Part shown: in pieces, positions 1 through 7,748 of the stretch
Layout of the letters: every line of letters begins with the position of its first letter
How positions within the stretch are numbered: position 1 is the stretch's first letter
From: Planctomycetota bacterium
GTDB lineage: Bacteria; Planctomycetota; SZUA-567; H5-PLA8
Assembly: GCA_015075375.1 (NCBI GenBank)
Contig: JABTUM010000001.1
Coordinates: 1,669,201-1,733,200 of the forward strand
DNA length: 64,000 nucleotides
Reading direction: 5' to 3'
Notes under the pieces: model-generated
Told to the model about the DNA's origin: nothing
Seen by the model: only the letters and a program-made list of their open reading frames with translations
Databases searched by the model: none
Program-made: the position numbers and the translations under genes

Positions 1-95
1 GGCGCCAGCGCGTCCTCGACGCCGTCCGGCGCCAAGTCCGACGCCAGCGCGGGCCACGCCGCCAGCATGCCCAGAGCGATCCAATACCCGCGCAT
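1..95 (-). CDS. Exported protein of unknown function (N-terminus only)
   Basis: Only the first 31 codons lie in the window. They read as a typical signal peptide: Met-Arg-Gly start, a hydrophobic stretch with Leu, Gly, Met and Ala, and a probable cleavage site after Ala-Leu-Ala-Ser. A GAGG ribosome-binding site sits nine bases before the ATG at 95. The mature part is cut off by the window edge, so its function cannot be judged. The 166 bases to the next gene show no other recognisable feature. Confidence 0.55.
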   Translation of the reverse strand, partial: MRGYWIALGMLAAWPALASDLAPDGVEDALA

Positions 96-261
96 CGCCG
101 TCGTCCTCGTGCTTCGAAAAGGTTGCATGAATTAGACGCGCCAATCGTCACGGCGCGTCAGGAACTTTCGACCGAAGATCCGAACTTGTTTATCCTAACG
201 CGTCGGCAGCGCCGGGACGACACAATTCGGCGGATGGCTTCGCACAAGGTGCGCGAGGCCG

Positions 262-1569
262 TTACTTGCCGATCTCGAAGACCACCTTGAACGCCCCGCG
301 CGAACCGGCGTGAAAAGCTTCGTCCAACGCGCGGCTGTATTGGGCAAGCGGGTATTTACGCCGGACCAGGCTCGAAAGGACGTCGGCGTCGTCCGCGGCA
401 AGGATCTGGAGCGCGAGGTCCATCGATTTGACGCGCCCGCGCTTGTCCATGTGCGCGAGGTTGACCTTATGGCTGGCTCCGGCGGCCACCGCGCCGATCC
501 CGGCCAGCGTATCCGGCGGCAACTCCCAGCCGTAGGCGTACGCGCCGTGGACGCGCAGTTCCTTGTGCCAGAGCGGAGTCAGGTCCACGCCTCCGGGCGT
601 GCCCGGCATGCCCACCAGCAGCACCAGCCCGCCGGGAGCGGCGAGACGCAACGCATCGTCGATGCTCTGGGCCGAGCCGACGCAGTCGAGAACCACCGGA
701 GCGCCGCCCAAAGCCACGGGCTTGCCCAGATCGGACGGATGCAGCGAACCTCCGAAGCGTTCGAGAACCCAGCGGTATTGCCGGCGCGTATCGGATTCGA
801 CATAAACCTCGTCCGCTCCCAGGTGCTCGGCCATATCGCCCTGCACCCGATATCGGGCCAAGGCTCGGACTTTCCCTTCGCCGCCGACGGCACGGTACGC
901 CGCGATGGTCAGCAACCCGATGGTCCCGCAGCCGATCAGGAGCAAGCTGGCCTTTGGATCGCGCGGCGCGAGCAAAGCCGCGTGGAGCGCACAGGCGAAC
1001 GGTTCGGCGAGGACGGCGCCGGTATCGCTGAGCTTCTCGGGGACCGCATGCAACTGCGCCGGATGCGCGACGAGCCCGTGGCTCCAGCCGCCCCCGGTGT
1101 TCGCGCAGAAGCCCGTCTGGAAGCCCGCGCCGAGCGCACCCTTGAGCAAGTTTACGCAGGCCGCGTAGCGGCCTTGCAGGCACGAGGCACAGAGCGGCTT
1201 GACGCCGCGGACGACGCAACTCAGCGCGGGTTCCAGGACCACGCGCTGCCCTTTCTTCCAGGCTTCAGGCGTCTGGGGTCCGATCTCCTCGATCACCCCC
1301 ACGATCTCATGGCCCAGCACGAACGGGGTGCTTACAAAAGGCGCGAAATAGGGACTGGTCTGACAGGCGATGGTGGCCAGATCGCTGCCGCAGATTCCGC
1401 TTAGGATCGGCCGCACGCGCACCCATTCGCCACTCGGAAGCTTGGGCGGTTCGGTCTCTTCAAGCTTGATGCACGAAAGGGCACTCGTCGCGAGCCACGG
1501 CACGCGGGTCCCCAAGCTGTGCACCAACAGCCAGCGCGGGACGGAACGGTGAAAGCGTATCGCCTGCAT
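262..1569 (-). CDS. Zinc-dependent alcohol dehydrogenase (MDR superfamily)
   Basis: A 435-residue medium-chain dehydrogenase, of the threonine/sorbitol dehydrogenase type that oxidises alcohols or polyols with NAD(P). The catalytic zinc ligands are visible as GICGSD and GHEIVG. The structural-zinc lobe has the usual cluster of four spaced cysteines (SCVVRGVKPLCASCLQGRYAAC). The Rossmann motif is IGCGTIG. Near the C-terminus is a typical VVLDCVGS strand. The chosen start is the ATG at 1569; a GTG further upstream would add 15 residues with no ribosome-binding site. It is about 80 residues longer than the shortest MDR enzymes, mostly at the N-terminus and around the zinc lobe. The substrate cannot be deduced; it stands alone with no operon partner. 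Confidence 0.85.
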   Translation of the reverse strand: MQAIRFHRSVPRWLLVHSLGTRVPWLATSALSCIKLEETEPPKLPSGEWVRVRPILSGICGSDLATIACQTSPYFAPFVSTPFVLGHEIVGVIEEIGPQTPEAWKKGQRVVLEPALSCVVRGVKPLCASCLQGRYAACVNLLKGALGAGFQTGFCANTGGGWSHGLVAHPAQLHAVPEKLSDTGAVLAEPFACALHAALLAPRDPKASLLLIGCGTIGLLTIAAYRAVGGEGKVRALARYRVQGDMAEHLGADEVYVESDTRRQYRWVLERFGGSLHPSDLGKPVALGGAPVVLDCVGSAQSIDDALRLAAPGGLVLLVGMPGTPGGVDLTPLWHKELRVHGAYAYGWELPPDTLAGIGAVAAGASHKVNLAHMDKRGRVKSMDLALQILAADDADVLSSLVRRKYPLAQYSRALDEAFHAGSRGAFKVVFEIGK

Positions 1570-1723
1570 GGCTCGCCCAAGGTAGCCGCTAGAAGGAGGT
1601 TCGTAAACACCCACACTGATTAAAGTTATGGCTTTAGGGCAGGCTTAGGCAATTCCGGTAGCCTTTCGGTAACCCGTGAGGAATCAGAAATGCACAAAGT
1701 GATATCGATGGGAGGAGCCACCC

Positions 1724-2032
1724 ATGCACCTGGGCGATTTCAAGACCTTCAGCACCGTCATGTTCCCGATCATCTATTCGTTGCGTCCGCGTAAGGACGC
1801 CAAGCGCGTCACGCGCTTTCTGCTGATGCAGAAGTCGATCGACGAACTGCTGGAGCTGATCGAACGGATCGAGTTCGAGCTGGCGCATCCGAGCATGGAG
1901 GTGCGGCATTGCCTCCCGCTGGCCTGCGATCCCTCTGAAGAAGAAGTGCGCGAGTTTCTGCGCCTGGTGTCGCTGCATCTGCGCAGCCACCTGAAGCCGA
2001 CCGAGACCGGCGTGCTCTGCGCCGGACTCTAA
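1724..2032 (+). CDS. Small unknown protein, 102 residues
   Basis: An orphan small protein with no family I recognise. It is mixed-charge, without a signal peptide or membrane segment, and predicted mostly helical (a run rich in Leu, Ile, Glu and Arg around residues 30-60, then a second helix near 75-92). There is one Cys in the middle (HCLPLACDP gives two Cys close together) and one near the C-terminus. A strong GGAGG lies eight bases before the ATG, the main reason for preferring this strand over the overlapping minus-strand frame. It is followed by a nested hairpin. Confidence 0.6.
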   Translation: MHLGDFKTFSTVMFPIIYSLRPRKDAKRVTRFLLMQKSIDELLELIERIEFELAHPSMEVRHCLPLACDPSEEEVREFLRLVSLHLRSHLKPTETGVLCAGL

Positions 2033-2057
2033 AGGTACCTTGGGCGACGCGGCTTTC

Positions 2058-2105
2058 GCCGGACCGGGGACTGGGCCTTCCAGCCCACCGGGGTCACGGT
2101 CCGGC
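2058..2105. other. Nested hairpin downstream of the small unknown gene
   Basis: A nine-base perfect outer stem (GCCGGACCG at 2058-2066 with CGGTCCGGC at 2097-2105) encloses an inner five-base stem (TGGGC at 2072-2076 with GCCCA at 2083-2087). There is no T-tract, so it is not a classical terminator. It could be a transcript-end structure or a structured RNA. The rest of the gap to 2277 shows nothing I recognise. Confidence 0.4.
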
Positions 2106-2277
2106 GTGAGCCTCGTTCAGCCTTGCCCCCGCGTTCCCTGGTCCCAACTCACGCGCCCATACCGTCTTCTAGCTATCGCATCGCCATCCTGAGCCGCTAT
2201 TCCCGCTTCGCACTAGAAGGAAGCCCGGGAAGCGCGTCTAATAGGGGTCGCTTCGCGTTGCACTTTGGGAAAAAGGG

Positions 2278-4239
2278 ATGGCTTCTGTGCGCACGGTTTG
2301 GGTGAGCGCGTTGGTGCTCCTGTCGGCTGGCTTGCTGGCCGCCGGTCTGTATGCCCTTTCGTCGCCCGCGACGCCGCCGGCCGATCCTGAACCGGAGCCG
2401 GCAGAGCTTCCGTATCCCAAGCCCGCGAATCCGCTGCCCAAGCAGTACACGCCGGAAGAACTGGCGCGCGACGGCGGTCCAAGTCCGCGGATCATCGCCA
2501 GCTTCCTGACGCGCCGCGGGCCGACCCCGTTCCAGTCGCTCCTACGCTACGACAAGGTGCCGGTCCCGATCCAGCAGATGCCCGGCTGGCGCGAAGTCGT
2601 CGCCTATTTGCAGATACATGGCCAAGAGCCGCCTCCGGTGGTCTTCCGCGTCGACCAGATCACCGAATCGGTGGTGAACAATCTGGGCGAGCGCGCGCAC
2701 TCGGTGATCAGCAGCAAGTCGTTCCTGCATCCCAGCGACCCGCGCACGCTGGCGTACGACATCACGATCACCAGCGGCGGGATTCCGCAGCGCATGGTGG
2801 GGCACCTCTTCAAGCGCGGCGTCATGGTGGAGGTGTACCGCGGCGAGCAGCTCGCCGACCGCAACGAGATCGCGCTGCCGACCAAGATGAGCATCCTGCC
2901 GGTGGAGATCGAGTTCATTCACCTCTGGCAGCCGGCGACGGTCAAGCCGGGCGATACCGCGCGCTGGTCGTTTTTCGTGCCCGAGGTTTCGGGCTTCGTG
3001 CTGCTGGAGGCGGTCTTCAAGGGGCTGGAGCAGATCTCGCACGGCGGCCAGACGCACCAATGCGCGCGCTACGACGTCAAGACGGCCAGCACCAAGTCGC
3101 GCGAAGGCGTCTTTTCGCGCCAGCGCATGTGGTTCGATATGGCGAGCGGCATCATGCTCCGCCGCATGGACTTCGAGGAAGGCGTCGACGAAGAGACCGA
3201 GGGACTGGTGACCGAGCGCGTGGAGCCCGAAGAGCTGGAGTCGCTCCAGGCGCTCGAGATTCGCGCCCCCGAACTGCCGCAGGCTCCACTGCCGTACGAA
3301 CTGGGCAAGGAATACTTCTGGCGCGTGGATGCGCGCGGGCAACGCCTGGGGCGCGTGCATGCGACGTTTCACGCACAGGAAGCCGACAAATGGGGCCCGG
3401 CGGGGTTGCGCGCCGAAGCCGAGGTGCGCGTCGAGACCGGCGGGAGTTTGCGCCGCGAAAAGGCGCTGACGCGCTACGACGAGCACGGCTTTCCGGTCTT
3501 CTACAAGGCTCAAGGCGAGGAAGCCGTCGAAAGCCAAGCCGATTACGTTGTCGAAGCGCTCTTCGGCGAAGGGCGCGTGCGCACGCATCTCTTCCGGCAT
3601 CTGCACGGAGCCGCGGCCGGGAGTTCGGCGATGCACCCGGAAACCGTGCATCCGAATGGCACCCCGTTGTCGCCGGCCTCGGCGGAGCACGACGCTTGCT
3701 GGCTGCGCCCCGTGCCGCTCAGCGACGACGAAGAAGAAAAACAAGAGGAGCAGCAGGAGCGCATGCAGGATCAGGACGTCGAGCGCCCGATCGATTCGGG
3801 AGTGTTCGTGTTCGACCACCACCGCATCGAGCAACTGGCATTGCTGGCTTCGCGCCTGCCCCGGCCGCCGGCGCCCAAAGCGGGCGAAGCCGGCGAGATT
3901 AAATATCAGAAGGTCGCGCTGTATACGGTGCGCCGCCATCAAGCCGGCGTGCTGCAGTTCGCGATCCAGGCCGAGCCGCCGCTGCCGGACCCCGAAAGCG
4001 GCGAGATCCTCGCCGAGCCCGACGGCCCGACGCTGTACCTCGCCAGTTCGGTGAGCACGCTCTTGCCTTGCACAATGCTGCTCGGCCCCGACGGCCGGCT
4101 CTTGCAACTCATCAGCCGCTACGGGACGGGCGAGGTGATTTACACGCTGGACGATCCGATCATGCGCGCGCGCGAAGCCCGAGCGCGCGAGCAGCGCGGC
4201 CAGGAAGGCCCGCAGTTGATCCGCCCGCCGTGGTTTTGA
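2278..4239 (+). CDS. Large exported/membrane-anchored protein of unknown function
   Basis: 653 residues. The N-terminus is a single hydrophobic segment (residues about 7-27, VWVSALVLLSAGLLAAGLY), followed by a Pro-rich linker (TPPADPEPEPAELPYPKP), so the bulk should lie outside the cytoplasm. The main body has alternating short strands and many Glu/Arg pairs. A highly acidic Asp-Glu-Glu-Lys-Gln run near residue 480 may be a flexible loop. I recognise no catalytic motif; the 200-260 region reads like a beta-rich domain similar in style to envelope DUF3108-like proteins, but that is weak. The start is the ATG at 2278 with a poor AAGG. The last 80 bases overlap the 3' end of the convergent hydrolase gene. 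Confidence 0.75.
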   Translation: MASVRTVWVSALVLLSAGLLAAGLYALSSPATPPADPEPEPAELPYPKPANPLPKQYTPEELARDGGPSPRIIASFLTRRGPTPFQSLLRYDKVPVPIQQMPGWREVVAYLQIHGQEPPPVVFRVDQITESVVNNLGERAHSVISSKSFLHPSDPRTLAYDITITSGGIPQRMVGHLFKRGVMVEVYRGEQLADRNEIALPTKMSILPVEIEFIHLWQPATVKPGDTARWSFFVPEVSGFVLLEAVFKGLEQISHGGQTHQCARYDVKTASTKSREGVFSRQRMWFDMASGIMLRRMDFEEGVDEETEGLVTERVEPEELESLQALEIRAPELPQAPLPYELGKEYFWRVDARGQRLGRVHATFHAQEADKWGPAGLRAEAEVRVETGGSLRREKALTRYDEHGFPVFYKAQGEEAVESQADYVVEALFGEGRVRTHLFRHLHGAAAGSSAMHPETVHPNGTPLSPASAEHDACWLRPVPLSDDEEEKQEEQQERMQDQDVERPIDSGVFVFDHHRIEQLALLASRLPRPPAPKAGEAGEIKYQKVALYTVRRHQAGVLQFAIQAEPPLPDPESGEILAEPDGPTLYLASSVSTLLPCTMLLGPDGRLLQLISRYGTGEVIYTLDDPIMRAREARAREQRGQEGPQLIRPPWF

Positions 4240-4873
4240 GCGAGAGCCATTTCCACACCTCCTTACGCGCGTAAACCTGCCGGCCAATGGCGTGTGCGCC
4301 CCGCGCCAGCCGGTTGAAACGCGCCGCAACGCCCGCCGCTCGCAACGCCGCGTGCATCTCTTCGGCCCGGGCCACGGGCACCACTTCGTCCCGCGCGCCG
4401 TGAAAGCTCCATACCGGCAAGCCGCGCAAGCGCGGAGCGAGCGCCGGCAAGCCGAAAGCGCACACCGGGAGCAAGGCCGCAAAGCGTGAGGCGCGCTCGT
4501 AGGCCCATTCGTATGCGCCGCGCCCGCCCATGCTCTGCCCCGTCAAGCATACGCAGCGCGGATCGGCGGGCAGTGTGGCCAGCAGATCGTCGAGCCAGCG
4601 ATCCAGATCCTCAACGCAGAAGCCGCTGCGTTCGGCGGGGCATTGCGGGCAAGCGATCAGCCACTTCGCTGCGTGGCCCGTAGCGGCAAGCTGCAGGAGC
4701 GGTTCGCGCGCCACCAGATCTATACGGTTGCCTTTGGCGCCCGCGCCGTGCAGGTAGATCAGCAGCGGCCAGGCATCGGCAGGCGCTTTGCCCGTGGGCC
4801 GGCTCAGTAGATAGCGCACCCGCAGGCGGCGGCGCACCGTCCGCGCGAGCACGCGCGACTCGAGGGCGCTCAT
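4160..4873 (-). CDS. Alpha/beta hydrolase, predicted esterase/peptidase
   Basis: 237 residues. Alpha/beta-hydrolase features are clear: an oxyanion strand LLIYLHGAG near residue 40, the nucleophile elbow GQSMGG, the acid in FHGARDEVVP, and the histidine in RGAHAIG. This matches the phospholipase/carboxylesterase and PHB-depolymerase-like group, which cleave ester bonds of small molecules. It starts at 4873 with a 4-base ATGA overlap on the enolase-family gene, so the two are translationally coupled and it is the last gene of the IclR operon. The C-terminal 27 residues after WKWLSL are low-complexity and overlap the convergent gene, so the tail may be neutral read-through. No signal peptide, so probably cytoplasmic. 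Confidence 0.85.
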   Translation of the reverse strand: MSALESRVLARTVRRRLRVRYLLSRPTGKAPADAWPLLIYLHGAGAKGNRIDLVAREPLLQLAATGHAAKWLIACPQCPAERSGFCVEDLDRWLDDLLATLPADPRCVCLTGQSMGGRGAYEWAYERASRFAALLPVCAFGLPALAPRLRGLPVWSFHGARDEVVPVARAEEMHAALRAAGVAARFNRLARGAHAIGRQVYARKEVWKWLSLKTTAGGSTAGLPGRAARALGLRARA

Positions 4874-6030
4874 GCCGAAACCGCGAAGCGCCGGAGCGCC
4901 TCGGGATGGGGCGTGACGCCCCAGCCCGGCCCGGCGGGCAGATCGAACGCTCCGTCCCGCGCGCTCAAGACGGGTTGGGTCAAGGATTCGCGAAGCGGAT
5001 TCAGGAACCGGTTGGCTTCGAAGAGTCCTTCGACCGGCAACGCGGCGAGAACATGCAGCGAAGCGGCGAGGGTGATCCCCGCGCCGACTCCGTGCAGCGC
5101 CAGGCGCACGCCGTGCTCGCGCGCGCAGGCTGCGGCGGACCGCACGGCCCCGATCCCGCCGCATCGGCTCACGTTGGGCGTCAGCACGTCCACGGCGCCG
5201 CGCTCGACAAGCGCGCGCAACCCGGCGGGGCAGAATTCGTGCTCACCCGCCGCCAGGGGGACCGGACTGTTGCGCTTCACGCGAACGAGCGCATCCAGAT
5301 CGTCCGGAGCGACGGGTTCTTCAAGCCACGCGATCCGCAGCGGCTCGACGGCCCGCGCAAGCTGAAGGGCGGATTCGACGCCGTACGCGCCGTTGGCATC
5401 GAGCATCAATTCGGCTTGCGGTCCCAGCGCTGCACGGACCGCCGCCGCGTGCGTGCGGTCGGTTTCCACTCCGCGCCCGACTTTAAGCTTCACGCCGCGG
5501 TGCCCTTGCTCCGCGAAGGCGCGCGCCGCCGCGGCGCTCTGCTCGGGCCGATCCAGAAACGGGACCGGACTGGCGTAGCACGCGATCCGTTCGCGCGCCT
5601 GCGGATTGAGCATCTGCGCCACCGGCTTTCCGGCGCGACGGCCGGCCAGATCCCAAAGCGCGAGTTCGATCCCGCTGATCGCTTCGGGCAAGAACCCCTT
5701 GTCGTGCCCGTACTGCCGCGCACAGGTCCAAAGCAACTCCGCGCACGCGTCCACGGGTTCCGTGGCGGCGCCTTTCAGAACAGGCGCGAGAAGTTTTTCG
5801 ACCAGAAGCGCCGACGCCTGCGGGAGCGGCAGGCCCCAGCTCTCGCCCCACCCTTCGTGGCCCTCGGTGTCGCGCACGCGGACCAGCGTGCTGGCCTGCC
5901 CGAGGCGCGGCAGCGCTCGAAAATGCGCCGCGGGCTGGCTGAATGCCGGCGGCACGTGCTGCGTGCCGCCGAAGTAATCCGCGAACCGCGCTTCCAGCGC
6001 AAAGGCCTCGATGGTTGCGATGCGGCTCAT
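4870..6030 (-). CDS. Mandelate racemase/muconate lactonizing enzyme family protein
   Basis: 386 residues, full length for the enolase superfamily, which abstracts a proton alpha to a carboxylate (sugar-acid dehydratases, racemases). Capping domain at residues 1-125; barrel domain after. Visible landmarks: KLKVGRG (KxK catalytic lysines near residue 177), metal ligands in LDANGAY, WLEEP and AAGEHE, and the histidine of ALHGVGAG. The usual PD of the mandelate-racemase His-Asp dyad reads PN here (LTPNVSRCGG), so the exact chemistry is uncertain. Both ends overlap neighbours by ATGA, placing it between the dioxygenase and the hydrolase in one operon. A sugar-acid or other hydroxy-acid substrate is an inference. 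Confidence 0.88.
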   Translation of the reverse strand: MSRIATIEAFALEARFADYFGGTQHVPPAFSQPAAHFRALPRLGQASTLVRVRDTEGHEGWGESWGLPLPQASALLVEKLLAPVLKGAATEPVDACAELLWTCARQYGHDKGFLPEAISGIELALWDLAGRRAGKPVAQMLNPQARERIACYASPVPFLDRPEQSAAAARAFAEQGHRGVKLKVGRGVETDRTHAAAVRAALGPQAELMLDANGAYGVESALQLARAVEPLRIAWLEEPVAPDDLDALVRVKRNSPVPLAAGEHEFCPAGLRALVERGAVDVLTPNVSRCGGIGAVRSAAACAREHGVRLALHGVGAGITLAASLHVLAALPVEGLFEANRFLNPLRESLTQPVLSARDGAFDLPAGPGWGVTPHPEALRRFAVSA

Positions 6031-6851
6031 GCAGAGACCTCGCAGACCTGCGCGGGTTCGAGTCCGAATTCTTCCGCCACCGTGCGCTTCGGCATAGGGT
6101 AGCTGTCACGGTCGCCTTTGGGGCGGCGCAGGAAATACTTCAGCCAGCTTCCTTCCGGCATGCGCGCGAAGGCCGCGTCGTACAGATCGTTGTCGCCCTG
6201 CGTATGCGCCGAACTGCCCGTGGCGAAGCTCGCGAAGAGGCAGCGCCGCACGTACGGCAGCCGGTTGGTCGAACCGTGGTTCATATCGTGGCTGAAAATC
6301 AGCGCACTGCCGGCCTTGAGCGGAAGGCGCCGGCGCAGCGGTTCCACCGCGCGTTCGTCGGCGGGCATCGGTAAATTCGCTTTATGGCTGCCCGGGACCA
6401 CTTCCAGCGCGCCGCCTTCGAGCGGCACGTCGTTGAGCGCGTAGCATACGGTGACCAGACTGGCGCAGACGCGCTGTTGGAAGATGTACGCTTCAACCGG
6501 ATTGTAAGGCGTATGGTTGCTGTGGAAGCCGATTCCGCCGCCTTGCGCCTTGAAGTCAAGCCAGGTGCTCTTCAGGCGCGGCAGCACCACGAGGCCCACG
6601 ATCCGCGCCAAGACCTGCGGCGAGAGCGCCACCTGCAGAAAAGTTTCTTCGTCGTTGACGATCCGGTCGAATCGGTACGCGCGGCGCGGCGTTTCGCCCG
6701 GCTCCGGGGCTTGCCCCGGCCGCGTCAGCTTCGCACGCTCTTCCCAGATTGCCGCGCGCGCCTGTGCTTCGGCAAGCAGTGGAGGATCGACGGCGTTCTC
6801 TACCACCAGGTATCCGTTCAGGTCGAAGGCGTACAGTTCTTCGGGCGACAT
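6027..6851 (-). CDS. Phytanoyl-CoA dioxygenase (PhyH) family protein
   Basis: 274 residues with the layout of Fe(II)/2-oxoglutarate oxygenases of the PhyH family: FDLNGYLVVENAV at the start (typical N-terminal motif), a core GGALEVVPGSHK, and a distal HGSTNRLPYVRR with the second metal His and the Arg that binds 2-oxoglutarate. The proximal ligand, normally HxD, reads HSN at about residue 115 (IGFHSNHTPYNP), so the Asp ligand seems absent or shifted. A good AAAGGA lies seven bases before the ATG at 6851, just inside the end of the regulator gene. It is the first enzyme of the IclR operon. The substrate is unknown. Confidence 0.85.
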   Translation of the reverse strand: MSPEELYAFDLNGYLVVENAVDPPLLAEAQARAAIWEERAKLTRPGQAPEPGETPRRAYRFDRIVNDEETFLQVALSPQVLARIVGLVVLPRLKSTWLDFKAQGGGIGFHSNHTPYNPVEAYIFQQRVCASLVTVCYALNDVPLEGGALEVVPGSHKANLPMPADERAVEPLRRRLPLKAGSALIFSHDMNHGSTNRLPYVRRCLFASFATGSSAHTQGDNDLYDAAFARMPEGSWLKYFLRRPKGDRDSYPMPKRTVAEEFGLEPAQVCEVSA

Positions 6852-6855
6852 GCAT

Positions 6856-7542
6856 TTATCCTTTCGCGGTCAGATCGTGTTTGCGCAAATCGGCGTCGAT
6901 GGCTTCGGCCGATGCCTGCAGCCTAGCGACCAGTGCCGGAACGTCGGGCGACTGGCGCGAGAGTCCCAAGGCCGCGACGGCCGGGGAACCGATGGGTACT
7001 GCGAGCGAGACTTCGCCATTGGGGAAATCCAGCCGCGCATAACCGGCCGCGCGCAGAGCGGAACGGTCCGTGCCGCGCGGCCCGCGTTCTTCGCCCCAAG
7101 CCTGCAGCGCCAAGCCCAGGCTGCTGCGCTCCGCCGGAATCAGGTCATGCGCGCCGATGCTTTCTTCCAGACTCCGGCCGGGCCGCGCATGGAGCAGGTA
7201 ACAGACCTGCGCCCGCCACAGCACGCCCAGCGCCACCGTCGTCTGGCGATCGCGTAGAGCCGCCAGGTGCGGCATCGCCGCGGCCAGCAGTCCCGATCCG
7301 CGCAGCGCTTGGGCGGCCAGCACATGAATCCCGGCGCCCGGACCGTACTTGCCTTCGGCCGTTCGCCGTACCACGCCCAGATGGCCCAGCGTGCCGAGCA
7401 GGCGGTTTACGCGGGTGTGCTCCATCTCCAATTCGCGCGCCAGTTCGCGGCTCCCTACGGCGCCGCCGCGGGCCAGCAGCGCCTGGAGCACCGCCAGCCC
7501 GTGCATCAGGCTCTGATTGGGTTGTGCGGGCGTCCTGGGCAT
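6856..7542 (-). CDS. IclR family transcriptional regulator
   Basis: 228 residues. An N-terminal winged helix (SLMHGLAVLQALLAR through RRTAEGKYGPG) is followed by the IclR effector-binding domain (ATVALG-like TTVALGVLWRAQVCYLLHA, and IGAHDLIPAERSSLGLAL). It likely represses its own four-gene operon and responds to a small aromatic or sugar-acid ligand; the ligand is an inference. The ATG at 7542 is chosen because a consensus promoter begins 36 bases upstream and a longer frame reading to 7578 would place coding sequence across that promoter. The transcript would then begin at or near the A of the ATG (leaderless). A 19-bp palindrome overlaps the start. Confidence 0.88.
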   Translation of the reverse strand: MPRTPAQPNQSLMHGLAVLQALLARGGAVGSRELARELEMEHTRVNRLLGTLGHLGVVRRTAEGKYGPGAGIHVLAAQALRGSGLLAAAMPHLAALRDRQTTVALGVLWRAQVCYLLHARPGRSLEESIGAHDLIPAERSSLGLALQAWGEERGPRGTDRSALRAAGYARLDFPNGEVSLAVPIGSPAVAALGLSRQSPDVPALVARLQASAEAIDADLRKHDLTAKG

Positions 7543-7560
7543 GGTGCTATAATAGCACCA
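7542..7560. promoter_or_regulatory. 19-bp perfect palindrome, probable IclR operator
   Basis: TGGTGCTAT-A-ATAGCACCA is perfectly symmetric (nine-base arms around 7551). It covers the -10 box and ends at the first base of the regulator's start codon, the ideal place for a repressor to block RNA polymerase. Binding by the adjacent IclR protein is an inference. Confidence 0.65.
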
Positions 7561-7578
7561 CTCGGGCGCGCTTGTCAA
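7542..7578 (-). promoter_or_regulatory. Sigma-70-like promoter of the IclR operon, predicted leaderless
   Basis: On the minus strand TTGACA (7578-7573) is followed after 18 bases by TATTAT (7554-7549), then six bases and the ATG. A start site about seven bases beyond the -10 box falls on the ATG itself, so the mRNA would have no leader. The -35 box matches consensus perfectly and the -10 box matches five of six. Confidence 0.65.
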
Positions 7579-7748
7579 GGCCCTAGCGGAAATGGAGAAC
7601 TTTCCCTTCGATCTTTACGTTTCGCACACATCGAGACGGGAGAAAATCGTTTTCGGGCGCTCGCTGCATTGCGAAAATCAGCCGGAGCGTTAGTCTCACG
7701 CCGCTCGGCACCTTTTTCCGCATTCACGGACCGGACTTCGGAGCATTC

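Noticed and set aside
2542..4482. A 646-residue open frame on the minus strand opposite the exported protein
   Set aside because: It is antisense to a better-supported gene, has no ribosome-binding site, and its translation is Arg/His/Ala-rich with no domain; a GC-rich shadow frame.
7548..7553. TATAAT on the plus strand that might drive the decarboxylase gene
   Set aside because: No -35 box at the right distance; it is part of the palindrome whose minus-strand reading gives the better promoter.
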